From NCBI GenBank assembly GCA_905210415.1, contig CAJLWM010000042.1, positions 1 through 17,325 of the forward strand: a DNA stretch of 17,325 bases, written 5' to 3'. This DNA comes from an uncultured Prevotellaceae bacterium. GTDB lineage: Bacteria > Bacteroidota > Bacteroidia > Bacteroidales > Muribaculaceae. Positions 7,201-15,636 of the stretch are shown piece after piece (the first letter of the stretch is position 1; each line of letters begins with the position of its first letter). The position numbers were made by a program, and so were the translations under genes. The notes under the pieces are model-generated. The model was not told the origin of the DNA. It searched no databases and saw only the letters and a program-made list of their open reading frames with translations.

Positions 7201-8607
7201 TTATTTTCCCACGCAGAAGCGGGAGAAGATGTTGCCGAGGATGTCGTGGGTGGTGATTTCGCCGGTGATTTCGCCGAGGTAGTGCATGCATTCGCGTATG
7301 TCTTGGCTCACGAAGTCGCCGCTGATGCCTTGGTGCAGGCCGTCGATGGCTCGTGTGAGGGCTTCGCGTGCGTGTATGAGGGCTTCGTAGTGGCGTGCGT
7401 TGGTCACTATCACTTGGTTGCCGTCGGCTTCGGGCAGAGATGCTGCCGAGATGAGCATCTGCTGCAGGGTGTCGAGCCCGGTGTGTTGTCGGGCTGAGAT
7501 GAAAACTTGCTGTGTGCCTTCGGGCAGCGCTGCGGTGAGCGCTTGGGCTATCTGGCTGCGTTGGTCATCGCTCAGGCAGTCGTCTTTGTTCACCACGGCG
7601 ATGAGCTGTTTGCCCTGGGCATGTGGCAGGATGTCGGTACTCAGTCGGGCTATGTGTTGCAGTGCGGTGTTGCCGTCCACCACCCAAAGCACGAGTTGTG
7701 CTTCGTCGATTTTCTTGAATGTGCGTTCTATGCCCATTGCCTCGATGGTGTCACTGGTTTGGCGTATGCCGGCGGTGTCGATAAATCTAAATAGTGTTCC
7801 GCCGAGCGTGATAGTGTCTTCAATCACGTCGCGTGTGGTGCCGTGTATGTCGCTCACCAAGGCGCGATCGTCGCGCAGCAGATAGTTGAGCAAGGTTGAT
7901 TTTCCGGCATTGGTTTCGCCCACGATGGCCACTGGCAGACCGTTCTTAATCACGTTGCCGGTGGCAAACGAATCGGCAAGGCGCGATATGATGTCGAGAA
8001 TCTCGTTGGCAAGGGCGGTGAGCTTGCTGCGGTCGGCAAATTCCACCTCTTCTTCGCTGAAATCGAGTTCAAGTTCGATGAGCGACACGAAATCGAGCAA
8101 TTGCGCGCGCAGGTCGGCAAGCTGGTGAGAGAATGCTCCGCGCATCTGATTGATGGCAATGCGGTGCGATGCTCTCGACGACGATGCTATCACGTCGGCA
8201 ATGGCTTCGGCCTGCGAGAGGTCGATGCGGTGGTTGGCAAATGCGCGATGAGTGAACTCGCCGGCTGATGCGGAGCGGCACCCGGCCTCGATAAGGCGGT
8301 TGACTATTTGCTGCTGTATCCACACCGATCCGTGGCACGACACCTCTATCACGTCTTCACCGGTGAACGAGTTTGGCGCGCGGAATATGGTGAGCACCAC
8401 TTGGTCGAGAATCTCGCCGTCGGCAAAGAGGATGTTGCCCAGATGGGCGGTGTGCGAAGTCATCGCGGCGATGTCGGTACCTTGCCAGCATCGACTCACT
8501 ATGCCTGCGGCGTCGGGGCCGCTAATGCGAATCACGGCTATACCGCCGGTGCCGTGAGGCGTGGAGATTGCACATATTGTGCTATTGTCGGTGTAATTGT
8601 TTGTCAT
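7201..8607 (-). CDS. mnmE: tRNA uridine-5-carboxymethylaminomethyl(34) synthesis GTPase MnmE
   Basis: MnmE works with MnmG to modify the wobble uridine of certain tRNAs, using GTP and methylene-tetrahydrofolate. The 468-residue product has the usual length and order. An N-terminal folate-binding domain (STPHGTGGIAVIRISGP at residues 15-31, FTGEDVIEVSCHG at 81-93) is followed by a helical domain and an embedded G domain with P-loop GETNAGKST (230-238), G2 TTRD, G3 DTAG (277-280) and G4 NKDD (340-343). The obligatory C-terminal CxGK is present as CVGK (465-468). It is the second gene of a pair, starting 9 bases after the stop of the upstream nuclease gene, and it has no promoter of its own that I can see. 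It is GC-rich compared with the neighbouring islands, as expected for resident chromosome. Confidence 0.97.
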   Translation of the reverse strand: MTNNYTDNSTICAISTPHGTGGIAVIRISGPDAAGIVSRCWQGTDIAAMTSHTAHLGNILFADGEILDQVVLTIFRAPNSFTGEDVIEVSCHGSVWIQQQIVNRLIEAGCRSASAGEFTHRAFANHRIDLSQAEAIADVIASSSRASHRIAINQMRGAFSHQLADLRAQLLDFVSLIELELDFSEEEVEFADRSKLTALANEILDIISRLADSFATGNVIKNGLPVAIVGETNAGKSTLLNYLLRDDRALVSDIHGTTRDVIEDTITLGGTLFRFIDTAGIRQTSDTIEAMGIERTFKKIDEAQLVLWVVDGNTALQHIARLSTDILPHAQGKQLIAVVNKDDCLSDDQRSQIAQALTAALPEGTQQVFISARQHTGLDTLQQMLISAASLPEADGNQVIVTNARHYEALIHAREALTRAIDGLHQGISGDFVSQDIRECMHYLGEITGEITTHDILGNIFSRFCVGK

Positions 8608-8616
8608 TGCGTATGC

Positions 8617-9480
8617 TTATTTGCTGTTTATTTCCCATTGAGAGAAATCGTTCTGGTTTTCTATTCTGTTCTCAAGGTCGTCGTCGAGCACGGCGAAGAA
8701 GTTGAGTCCGGTGAGCAGCTCCACGCTGCGCACGCTGGTGGCGTATTTACGCAGTTTCCTGTTGCACTGACCCTCGTTTGGGTAGACAAATGCTATGGCG
8801 CGCACTTGGCGAGGGGCGTATATCACTTTGAAGAAAGCGTCGGGCACGGGTATGTCCATCTCTTTGCCAATGGTCTTAGGCGCGGGCGATTGGTAGATAG
8901 GGCCCGTAATCACGATGAGCGCGCTGTCGCGCTTGGCCCACGAGCGCACTTTCTTCTCCAGACGCGACCATCCGTTGGAGTTCAGCTGGCCGTTTTGCGG
9001 GCAGATGTTGGTCATGTAGAATGATTGCTTCATCGCCTCGGCGTCCCACTTCATGTCGGCCGCCGGAGTCATGTGGCCACGGTCGTAGCCCGAGTTGCTG
9101 TAGTCCCACGCGTGGGCGCACCCATCCACCTTCTCGTCGTGGATGAAATTGTTGGCGCGCGGTTGGTCGCCCTCAGTCTCCTCTGCAGTGAGCTCATACA
9201 CCGTGGCGTTTGGCACGTGTTTATCGGGATTAAAATAGACTGTGTAAGCCTTATATTTCACAATCGAGTTAGATATAGAATCGGGCACGGCAATCTCCTG
9301 CAGGCGCTCAGCCTCAGTGACATCAAACTGCGGGCGCAGCTCGGCGAACTGCTCCTGAGCGATGTGACGCCCCACCACCAGCGCCACCAGGGCGATAGTA
9401 GCGAGCCAGCAAATGAGGGTGAACTTCTGCTTCACGTCGTGAATGGTTTTGCCGATATTTTGTTTTTTCCGTTTAGCCAT
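8617..9480 (-). CDS. Membrane-anchored DNA/RNA non-specific endonuclease (NUC1 family)
   Basis: The 287-residue protein starts with a basic stretch and one hydrophobic helix (about residues 21-38), so it is probably anchored in the inner membrane with its catalytic part outside, or exported. The beta-beta-alpha-metal nuclease core carries the DRGH motif at 133-136 (H136 as general base). QLNSNGW..LE follows, in which N167 and E175 keep the same 8-residue spacing as the metal-binding Asn and Glu of Serratia nuclease. All the key residues are present, so it should be active on DNA and RNA with magnesium. It is the first gene of an operon with mnmE and has a strong promoter upstream. The pairing with a tRNA-modification enzyme has no obvious functional logic. 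Nutrient scavenging or extracellular DNA degradation are possible roles. Confidence 0.9.
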   Translation of the reverse strand: MAKRKKQNIGKTIHDVKQKFTLICWLATIALVALVVGRHIAQEQFAELRPQFDVTEAERLQEIAVPDSISNSIVKYKAYTVYFNPDKHVPNATVYELTAEETEGDQPRANNFIHDEKVDGCAHAWDYSNSGYDRGHMTPAADMKWDAEAMKQSFYMTNICPQNGQLNSNGWSRLEKKVRSWAKRDSALIVITGPIYQSPAPKTIGKEMDIPVPDAFFKVIYAPRQVRAIAFVYPNEGQCNRKLRKYATSVRSVELLTGLNFFAVLDDDLENRIENQNDFSQWEINSK

Positions 9481-9505
9481 TATCGAAAGAAAGTTGGTAA
9501 CGGTG

Positions 9506-9537
9506 CAAAGTTACTAAAACCCCGCATTTCCCGCAAA
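9506..9537 (-). promoter_or_regulatory. Bacteroidetes promoter of the nuclease-mnmE operon
   Basis: Read on the minus strand, TTTG (9534-9537) and TAACTTTG (9506-9513) are separated by 20 bases, a full match to TTTG-N19/21-TAnnTTTG. The nuclease ATG follows after about 25 bases, leaving a short leader. Confidence 0.75.
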
Positions 9538-9595
9538 TCACACGTGGGGAAGTCAGATGCTCCTATTGACGGTTACATGATAACAAAATATGCAC

Positions 9596-11389
9596 TTATA
9601 GAATTCCGTTATGCGTGATTTCGCTCCAGTGCTTACAGAATGCAGTTTCTGTGGCATCATCTAGATATTCAAGTAAAAACTTGAACGGGAATGGATATGT
9701 CATTAATTCATTCCATCGACCAAACCCGAATTTAAGCATATTCGATATTTCCGCTATATGACTTTCTATTATATCCGGATTTTCCTTGTGTAAAACAAAA
9801 ATACGTCTTGCTCTAGGCATTTTATCCATCTTGGTTGTATATGTGATTTTTAGGTTTTCTTTATTATTCCCAGAGATATATGAATATGAGTCATTTGGTT
9901 CTCCGTCAATACCATCCGACTTCCATAAATGAAAGCCAATATATCCTCGAAGGTATTTGTGAACAGAGGCTTTTCGTTTAAACATAGCAACGGTTTCACC
10001 ATTGTTTACGACTTGGTTATAACCTTCATCTATTTCCGTAACATCAAGGATTGGAATTTCATCAGTGTCAATGATGAGATATACGTTACCATCCTTTTTT
10101 AAAGCCATATAATCTTTAGCCCCACGAATTTTCTCTGGGGAGTTGTAATTTAACTCTTCCGCAACGAAATCCTCAAAATCCATTCCTTGATTATTCTGGG
10201 AAAGCCCATATTGGAATATGCTCATTATTCCTTTGGAATCAACGGAAAGAGAAGCCCCATGTACATTTCCTATATTGATTTTATATCTTAAAAAGCACCA
10301 ACCTTGCATAATTTCGGATAATATCGGAGGAATCCTTTGAAGAGCGAGGCTTTCTTTAACGAGGAGTTCGATTAGAATTCTTCTTACACTGGCTGTATCA
10401 ATAGAGACGTTTGTTTTATCCACTTCAAAAACAACGTGTTGAAGAGCATTGCCAGTGTGCAAAAATCTTTTTAATGATTGAGTGTATAATGTTTCTTTTC
10501 GGTCTTTTGCTTTTGGTTCACAGAGTTTAATAATCATATCATTAGAACTAGGCTTCTTTGGAAAAGATGGAGTGTCACCAATGATGTTTTTAATTTCTGC
10601 TTTTATTTGTGTGATTAATTCTTTCGAATTATTGGTGTTGAAAGGGTCCTCAAAAGATAGTGTCTTACCCAAAAAGAACGTTTTCATCAGCTTTACCATA
10701 CCATCTCCAGTTAGTTGTTCGTCATAGTGCAGGACTGGGAAGTCTGCGAATGACATATTCACAAGACCCTTGAACGCTTTGTTCGCATTATGTAGGACTT
10801 GCCAAATGACATATAATTTGCCGTGGAAATAATTTTCAGGGTTGTACGGCCAATAAGGTACGATATTCTTGTTGTCTTGAAAGGCTTTTTTCTGGATGAA
10901 TAGTCGATTAAGGTCATACTCGCCGTTTTTGCAATCCCTTATTATAATAGGCTTGAGAGTTTGACCAGACCAGAAGTCACCTTCAATATTTCCTACAATT
11001 TGGAGTACGCAATTTTTGTGCTTTCTAAGTTCGTTGACATTGACAGGATTAGAAAAAGAAGTTGTGCTTGCTGTAAGAATCATATATTCGTTTACAGTAA
11101 TCTTTAGGCAAACTAGTTCGCGACGACTTTTTTTTGCATTAAAATTTTTTTCGTCTGAAACGAGTAAAGAGCCATTGTGGTACATCATTTTGTCGGATTT
11201 CTTTTTGCCAAGTGAGTTTATAGCAAGAGATGCGATGATTCTTTTTTGAATAATCTCATCATATTCTACCAGTGTATCGACAAAAGATTTTATGCTTTCG
11301 TATGCTCTTAAACTATTAAGAACTTTACGTTCATTCTCTTTTTTGCAAGAATAAAAAACTTTATGTACGAGGAATGGTTGGTATCCCAT
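9596..11389 (-). CDS. PIWI/RNase H-like protein, pPIWI-RE-type candidate (main part of a frameshifted gene)
   Basis: The 597 residues shown continue, in another frame, the short fragment at 11308-11592. The beta-rich first half has no family that I recognise. Residues about 285-355 (IIKL at the start, NALQHVVFEV, then ILIELLVKESL) have a MID-like pattern. The last 230 residues look RNase H-like: a strand GNVYLIIDTDEIP (434-446), SYSYISGN (501-508), PRARRIFVL (525-533), and a closing FGRWNELMTYPFPFKFLLEYL (555-575). The last of these resembles the 'W...PLPLHLA' ending that I recall for the RNase H region of pPIWI-RE proteins. That family acts next to a DinG-like helicase and a nuclease and is predicted to attack invading nucleic acid. 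The joined protein (~680 residues) would be shorter than usual. The first ATG of this frame is probably not a true start. Family call tentative. Confidence 0.5.
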   Translation of the reverse strand: MGYQPFLVHKVFYSCKKENERKVLNSLRAYESIKSFVDTLVEYDEIIQKRIIASLAINSLGKKKSDKMMYHNGSLLVSDEKNFNAKKSRRELVCLKITVNEYMILTASTTSFSNPVNVNELRKHKNCVLQIVGNIEGDFWSGQTLKPIIIRDCKNGEYDLNRLFIQKKAFQDNKNIVPYWPYNPENYFHGKLYVIWQVLHNANKAFKGLVNMSFADFPVLHYDEQLTGDGMVKLMKTFFLGKTLSFEDPFNTNNSKELITQIKAEIKNIIGDTPSFPKKPSSNDMIIKLCEPKAKDRKETLYTQSLKRFLHTGNALQHVVFEVDKTNVSIDTASVRRILIELLVKESLALQRIPPILSEIMQGWCFLRYKINIGNVHGASLSVDSKGIMSIFQYGLSQNNQGMDFEDFVAEELNYNSPEKIRGAKDYMALKKDGNVYLIIDTDEIPILDVTEIDEGYNQVVNNGETVAMFKRKASVHKYLRGYIGFHLWKSDGIDGEPNDSYSYISGNNKENLKITYTTKMDKMPRARRIFVLHKENPDIIESHIAEISNMLKFGFGRWNELMTYPFPFKFLLEYLDDATETAFCKHWSEITHNGIL

Positions 11390-11592
11390 CTTGCAAAAAT
11401 GCCTGATACAGATATGCTTGGCACATCACCTAATTGTTCATAGGCCAGGTTTTTAAATTTTGGGTCGTTGGTGTAATATGAAATAATTGAGTATCGGTTG
11501 AAGAATTTATCGACAGACCAATCTACCGTGATTCTGTTAGTCGTTAGAGGTAGGCTTTTAATATAATCCTCTCTTAATTCGATTTTTTTCAT
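11308..11592 (-). CDS. N-terminal fragment of the frameshifted PIWI-like candidate gene
   Basis: The ATG at 11592 lies 5 bases after the helicase stop, so this is where translation of the downstream operon gene begins. The 94-residue frame is convincing up to about DVPSISVSGIF (residues 56-66); it then runs into overlapping, less plausible sequence and stops. Adding one base in the five-A run at 11395-11399 (five T on the coding strand) joins VSGIF to CKMGYQPFLVHKVFYS in the frame of the 597-residue downstream open frame, giving one protein of about 680 residues. Either the gene is inactivated, or a base was lost in sequencing or assembly, or it is read by frameshifting. No domain is recognised in this N-terminal piece. 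Confidence 0.55.
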   Translation of the reverse strand: MKKIELREDYIKSLPLTTNRITVDWSVDKFFNRYSIISYYTNDPKFKNLAYEQLGDVPSISVSGIFARWDTNHSSYIKFFILAKKRMNVKFLIV

Positions 11593-11597
11593 CTTGC

Positions 11598-14500
11598 TTA
11601 GATAAATCGTTTAAGTTGTTCTATTGATTTCATAATGATGTTTCCGTTATTGTCAATTATTCCATGAATCTCAGTTGTTTCATCCATAGATTCATTAGGT
11701 AATTGAAGGATATCGATGGTAATGAGGTTGCGACCAAGTCTTTTACGTTTAATTTTACGTTTTTCTGCAGTTGGTAAATCACCTTGTTTGTCATTATGCT
11801 CAATATTCGGGTTCATGTTCTTTATATCGAATGCAATTTTGTAGCTTCTGTCAGGATTGTAGACAACAAAGTCTGCTAACTCATAATCTTTTCCAGTGAG
11901 GTGTTTTATGTCTTCTTCCTTACAATTTGTATAGTGAAGCAGGATTGCTTTAAATGCCTCTTCTCCTATTTCTCCGGCATAATCGGTTTTCAGTATTTCT
12001 GGATGAAGAATTAGACCACCAGAATTCCAGTTGGTCGCATATCCCTGTTGCTCGAAATATTTTCGAATAACCTCATTTTTCATTAACACATCCAATCTTA
12101 CACTTGACGGAGATATTGGCTCTGGATATTGTTTGCCTGTACCATTTTGGCATATCTCATTGTAGCGTTTAGGATTATACCAGAATGAATATTCATTATG
12201 CTCATTGCGAGGCCAATCACCATAGCACTTACTTATAAATGGTAGGAGTTTGTCTTTCTCGTCTAAATCCTCAAAACCACTAATAACAGGCTTTCGAATG
12301 ATAGTCTGTTTGTAGTTTTGATACATAAGCTGATTGGTAAGGACACTGTCGTGAATAGAGTTTCCTTCTTCTGTCTCATACTCGAATGTTTCGTCTCTAT
12401 TTGGGTGTGGCGTATATCTGAGAGCGATGCTTCTTATTCTATGAAGTTGTCTCTTGGCATAGTTTGCATTGTTGCATCTTTTTGTTTCATCAGTGTCGTT
12501 GCCGTTTAGTAATGGTACGTTTGGGATGCTTAGAATATAGTTTGCCAACGCTTTGAACTCTTTGGTTAAGGATTTTTGGAGATTTTTCCTATCAAAATAG
12601 ATTGATATGTCCTCATCAAAGAGAATATACGTTGTGTGTGGTTTATTTTTTGTGCGGCATAGACGACCTACGGCTTGTTCAACAACGGTTTGTGCCCAAG
12701 ACGCTTTATCGCGAGCAATACCAGGGTTATTTTTATCACCAAACCAAAAATTTGCAGATAATGCCCTACACAACCAAGAAGATACTTCTGCTAGAGACAA
12801 GCAACCTCTTTCATATAGCATCATTAGAGAAATCATAGCGTTATAAAGACTTTTTTCGTAAGTTGTCTCATTATCATCTTCTGCCATAGTAAGGTAAGAC
12901 TTAGGACATTGCAAATATACAGCATCCCAGTCTTTTTTTAATTGCTCGTTTTCCGTTTCCCAATTATCACCTTGCAGAAAATCAAGCCCTTCGGGAATGT
13001 TATACTGCATATTTGCTCCTGCTTTGAAACTTGCATAGGCCGAGACAAGCATAATTTTGGCATCCTTGTTTTCGCTGAGTTCCTTTAGAATGCTTCCCTC
13101 AACAATTTCCCAATCCTTTGAAATTCTGATGTGTTTGTTTTCCCAATCAGTTGGTAATTCTCCGTTAAAAGTTGACGGTTGATTTTTAAATGTTCCGTCA
13201 ATCAAACAGCTTAGAACATTAGTCTGGATAGAATCTCCTGTCCTATTTTGGAAGAAAATCATACTGTGTACATCACTATTATTGATAAACCAGTGATATG
13301 CTTCTATGAACTGGAAGAGGCGATAAAGGTGGAAAGTAATGTCCTCTCCGTCTTTCTTGCTTTTATTTAGCTTCATGCGTGTACATCTGAACCACATTTC
13401 ATCAAGACCTTCTTCAATAGCTTCTTTTGAGAACATTTTTTTGTATTTTTCAGGAAGGGAAAGTTTATTCTCTCTCTTATCTGTATAGTAATAATGCTTT
13501 AGTGGGATGGCTTCTATCTGGTGTTCTTTAGGATATGTCAATGCAACGAGTTCATCAAACTTTTTGTGGTCTGATTCCGAAAGTATATGGACTTTATTTC
13601 CGATGCATTCTTTTAGATAAGCAATGTCAAAATTGCTTATCACCGATGTGCTTGAAGCGGTAGCAGAACATAAAACAACAGACGTATCTCCTGAATGTAC
13701 AAGGTCAAACAGGATTTTTTCTGGAGTTGTAGATATTTCACGACAAGAAAGCCTGACTCTATGCTGATTGTCTCGTTCGTCAATTTCTTCTTGATATAGT
13801 TGAACTCCTTGAGAGTAAACAGAATTATCTGGAAGTTTAATCTGTTTTCCTCCGTTATTGACTATTAGATTTTTTCTATTTGTCATAAATTCAAGAAGTT
13901 GTTGCTCAAACTGATATTCGGTTTCGATTTCAAATCGAGAAAATAGAGTGTGTATCTCACGTTCGCGAGTGGGATAGCCCATATAGCGATTTTGAGGAAT
14001 TTTATTTTGAGAAATTTCTTTTCCGGCCTTACTATAGTCCTCAACGCTTTTGCAGTAGGCTTTATTTATTACATCGCAAAATTTGGCTTTTATTACAGTT
14101 GTACTGCCAATAATCAATGACAGAAATTTATCCATCGGGACAACATAATCGAAATCCCTTTTCAAATCAGACACTTTGGACTTGTGCAACAACTTGAATT
14201 GTGTTTCACCATTACGGTAGCAGATGAAAGATTTTGCGTTGTCAGCCTTTTTTGACACGTTTAATTTCAATGCAGGACCAGAAAAGAAAACTCCCCTGCG
14301 AAAATCCTCCAAATCTTCTAGTTCACCAAGAAAGATGCTTTTATATGGTTCTGTCTGTCCAAAAACTCTTTCCCAATTCGTCGTAATGATTTGATGAGCC
14401 TTCTTTAGATTGTCAGTTAAAAGATTACCGTAATATTCATTTGAAATCTGGCCTATCATATCAATAAGCTGCTTATATTGTAAATAACCATTATATCCCT

Positions 14501-15374
14501 TTGCAAAGCGTCTGCTTCCACCAGAATTTTCGATGGACTGATTGATGATGGCATTTCGCATAGCAATGGCTGCTTGATCTGATTCGTCAAACAATATCAG
14601 TGTTTGCTTTCCTTTTTCTGCAAAATCGGCGAGACTTATTTTTTCGCTGATTATAGGATCAATGCCGTACATCGATTTATGTACGGTCATTAGTAAAACC
14701 GTTTTCCTTTTATATTCAACTTGAGGGTAGACTTTGGTAAGGGCTGGGAAATCTTTTAGTATTGTTTCTGTCTCGATGCGTTTTTTCTCAGTGTGCGTCT
14801 TGAACTTCTTATATGTCTCAAAGAAATTTCTGACTTGATATCTAAGTTTGGCTTCTGTATCGCTTATCTGATTCTGTAAAAAATCATTGGGTCCATTTTC
14901 AATGGATGCAATCAAATTCTTTACAGCATCGAATGTTTTTTTTATTTGGTTACAATTATACTTTAGCACTCGATTTTCATTTTTTAATTCTCCGCTTTGG
15001 TATTCTAATTGTTGAATTAATTCTTGAAAAGAGCCTGTGCTCACAGCAGTCTTGATAACCTCGTAATTGTTCTCGATTATAAGTTTTTGCGAAGACCTGA
15101 TAAGGCTGTCTTTTGAATTGATAAATCTTTCAATTTCCTTGTTCATGCCATGAACTAGCTTATTTTGAACGCAAAGGATTATTATGCGGTTGAAATGCTT
15201 GGGATAGTATTCGCAGGTTAATTTGCCAATAGTGTATGATTTTCCCCCACCTGTTGCGATGTCACAAATATGTAAACCAGATGAAGTATATGTTTTAAAT
15301 ATGTTTTCAACATGCTTGCTAAGCAGTTCTTTTTCACTTAGATATGAAGAGCTTTCCATTTGTTTTGCCATCAT
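11598..15374 (-). CDS. SF2 helicase with C-terminal PD-(D/E)XK nuclease domain (defence-type)
   Basis: The 1258-residue protein has an ATP-dependent helicase core. Walker A is ATGGGKS (residues 40-46), motif Ia IIILCVQN (64-71), motif II LFDESD (261-266), motif III CSAT (569-572), motif V region VSAYASFKAGANMQ (777-790) and motif VI QAVGRLCRTKN (900-910). DESD in place of DEAD/DEAH, a long helical insert between motifs Ia and II, and the wide spacing recall DinG/XPD-like helicases. No iron-sulphur cysteine set was recognised. The C-terminus adds GEIGEEAF (1134-1141), LADFVV (D1168) and AFDIKN (D1183-x-K1185), a restriction-endonuclease-fold signature, followed by a basic patch (KRKIKRKRLGR, 1205-1215). 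It is the first gene of an AT-rich operon, with the next ATG 5 bases after its stop. Helicase-nuclease fusions of this size are typical of phage or plasmid defence; the exact system is inferred. Confidence 0.75.
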   Translation of the reverse strand: MMAKQMESSSYLSEKELLSKHVENIFKTYTSSGLHICDIATGGGKSYTIGKLTCEYYPKHFNRIIILCVQNKLVHGMNKEIERFINSKDSLIRSSQKLIIENNYEVIKTAVSTGSFQELIQQLEYQSGELKNENRVLKYNCNQIKKTFDAVKNLIASIENGPNDFLQNQISDTEAKLRYQVRNFFETYKKFKTHTEKKRIETETILKDFPALTKVYPQVEYKRKTVLLMTVHKSMYGIDPIISEKISLADFAEKGKQTLILFDESDQAAIAMRNAIINQSIENSGGSRRFAKGYNGYLQYKQLIDMIGQISNEYYGNLLTDNLKKAHQIITTNWERVFGQTEPYKSIFLGELEDLEDFRRGVFFSGPALKLNVSKKADNAKSFICYRNGETQFKLLHKSKVSDLKRDFDYVVPMDKFLSLIIGSTTVIKAKFCDVINKAYCKSVEDYSKAGKEISQNKIPQNRYMGYPTREREIHTLFSRFEIETEYQFEQQLLEFMTNRKNLIVNNGGKQIKLPDNSVYSQGVQLYQEEIDERDNQHRVRLSCREISTTPEKILFDLVHSGDTSVVLCSATASSTSVISNFDIAYLKECIGNKVHILSESDHKKFDELVALTYPKEHQIEAIPLKHYYYTDKRENKLSLPEKYKKMFSKEAIEEGLDEMWFRCTRMKLNKSKKDGEDITFHLYRLFQFIEAYHWFINNSDVHSMIFFQNRTGDSIQTNVLSCLIDGTFKNQPSTFNGELPTDWENKHIRISKDWEIVEGSILKELSENKDAKIMLVSAYASFKAGANMQYNIPEGLDFLQGDNWETENEQLKKDWDAVYLQCPKSYLTMAEDDNETTYEKSLYNAMISLMMLYERGCLSLAEVSSWLCRALSANFWFGDKNNPGIARDKASWAQTVVEQAVGRLCRTKNKPHTTYILFDEDISIYFDRKNLQKSLTKEFKALANYILSIPNVPLLNGNDTDETKRCNNANYAKRQLHRIRSIALRYTPHPNRDETFEYETEEGNSIHDSVLTNQLMYQNYKQTIIRKPVISGFEDLDEKDKLLPFISKCYGDWPRNEHNEYSFWYNPKRYNEICQNGTGKQYPEPISPSSVRLDVLMKNEVIRKYFEQQGYATNWNSGGLILHPEILKTDYAGEIGEEAFKAILLHYTNCKEEDIKHLTGKDYELADFVVYNPDRSYKIAFDIKNMNPNIEHNDKQGDLPTAEKRKIKRKRLGRNLITIDILQLPNESMDETTEIHGIIDNNGNIIMKSIEQLKRFI

Positions 15375-15395
15375 TGAATGTTTTTATGGTTTATA

Positions 15396-15415
15396 CAAAG
15401 TTAGTAATCTCTTTG
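15396..15415 (-). promoter_or_regulatory. Promoter and possible operator of the helicase operon
   Basis: TAACTTTG on the minus strand (15396-15403) is a full -7 match and lies 21 bases before the helicase ATG. The -33 element is weak: TTTG at 15418-15421 is only 14 bases away. The -7 box forms one arm of CAAAG-N10-CTTTG (15396-15415), a possible repressor site. Confidence 0.5.
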
Positions 15416-15580
15416 TGCAAAAGTGTTCTTTTGGTGGGAATTTATAATGCCCTTGTGAGTTAATTATAGTTAATACGCAATCAATTTATGACTTCTGTGC
15501 AGAATATCAGGGGCTGCTGATAGAAATGGGGACGCAATTGTTGCCAGAAATCTCAAAAAGGTGTGTATGAGGTGATTTTA

Positions 15581-15636
15581 CCCCAAATCGGGCATTGGGA
15601 TGTAGATGTAAGATTCTCCTAATGCCCAATTTGGGG
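15581..15636. repeat. Hairpin formed by two inverted copies of the 19-base motif
   Basis: Two 20-base arms, 15581-15600 and 15617-15636, pair with one C-A mismatch and one G-T wobble around a 16-base loop. Each arm holds the family motif (CCCAAATCGGGCATTGGGA and the reverse complement of CCCAAATTGGGCATTAGGA). It interrupts the gene remnant exactly where that remnant's similarity ends. It could also terminate transcription. Confidence 0.65.

Noticed and set aside
9481..9595. Attachment site at the edge of the defence operon
   Set aside because: There is no tRNA gene, and I found no direct repeat shared with the region beyond 15374.
8308..9618. Open frames of 197-238 codons on the plus strand opposite mnmE and the nuclease gene
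   Set aside because: They lie antisense to two well-supported genes with intact motifs, and their translations are low-complexity (His, Val, Gly, Arg rich).
11598..15374. Possible Hachiman HamB, DISARM or type I restriction HsdR helicase
   Set aside because: No DUF1837 partner, methyltransferase or specificity subunit is present, and the nuclease motif is C-terminal, unlike HsdR.
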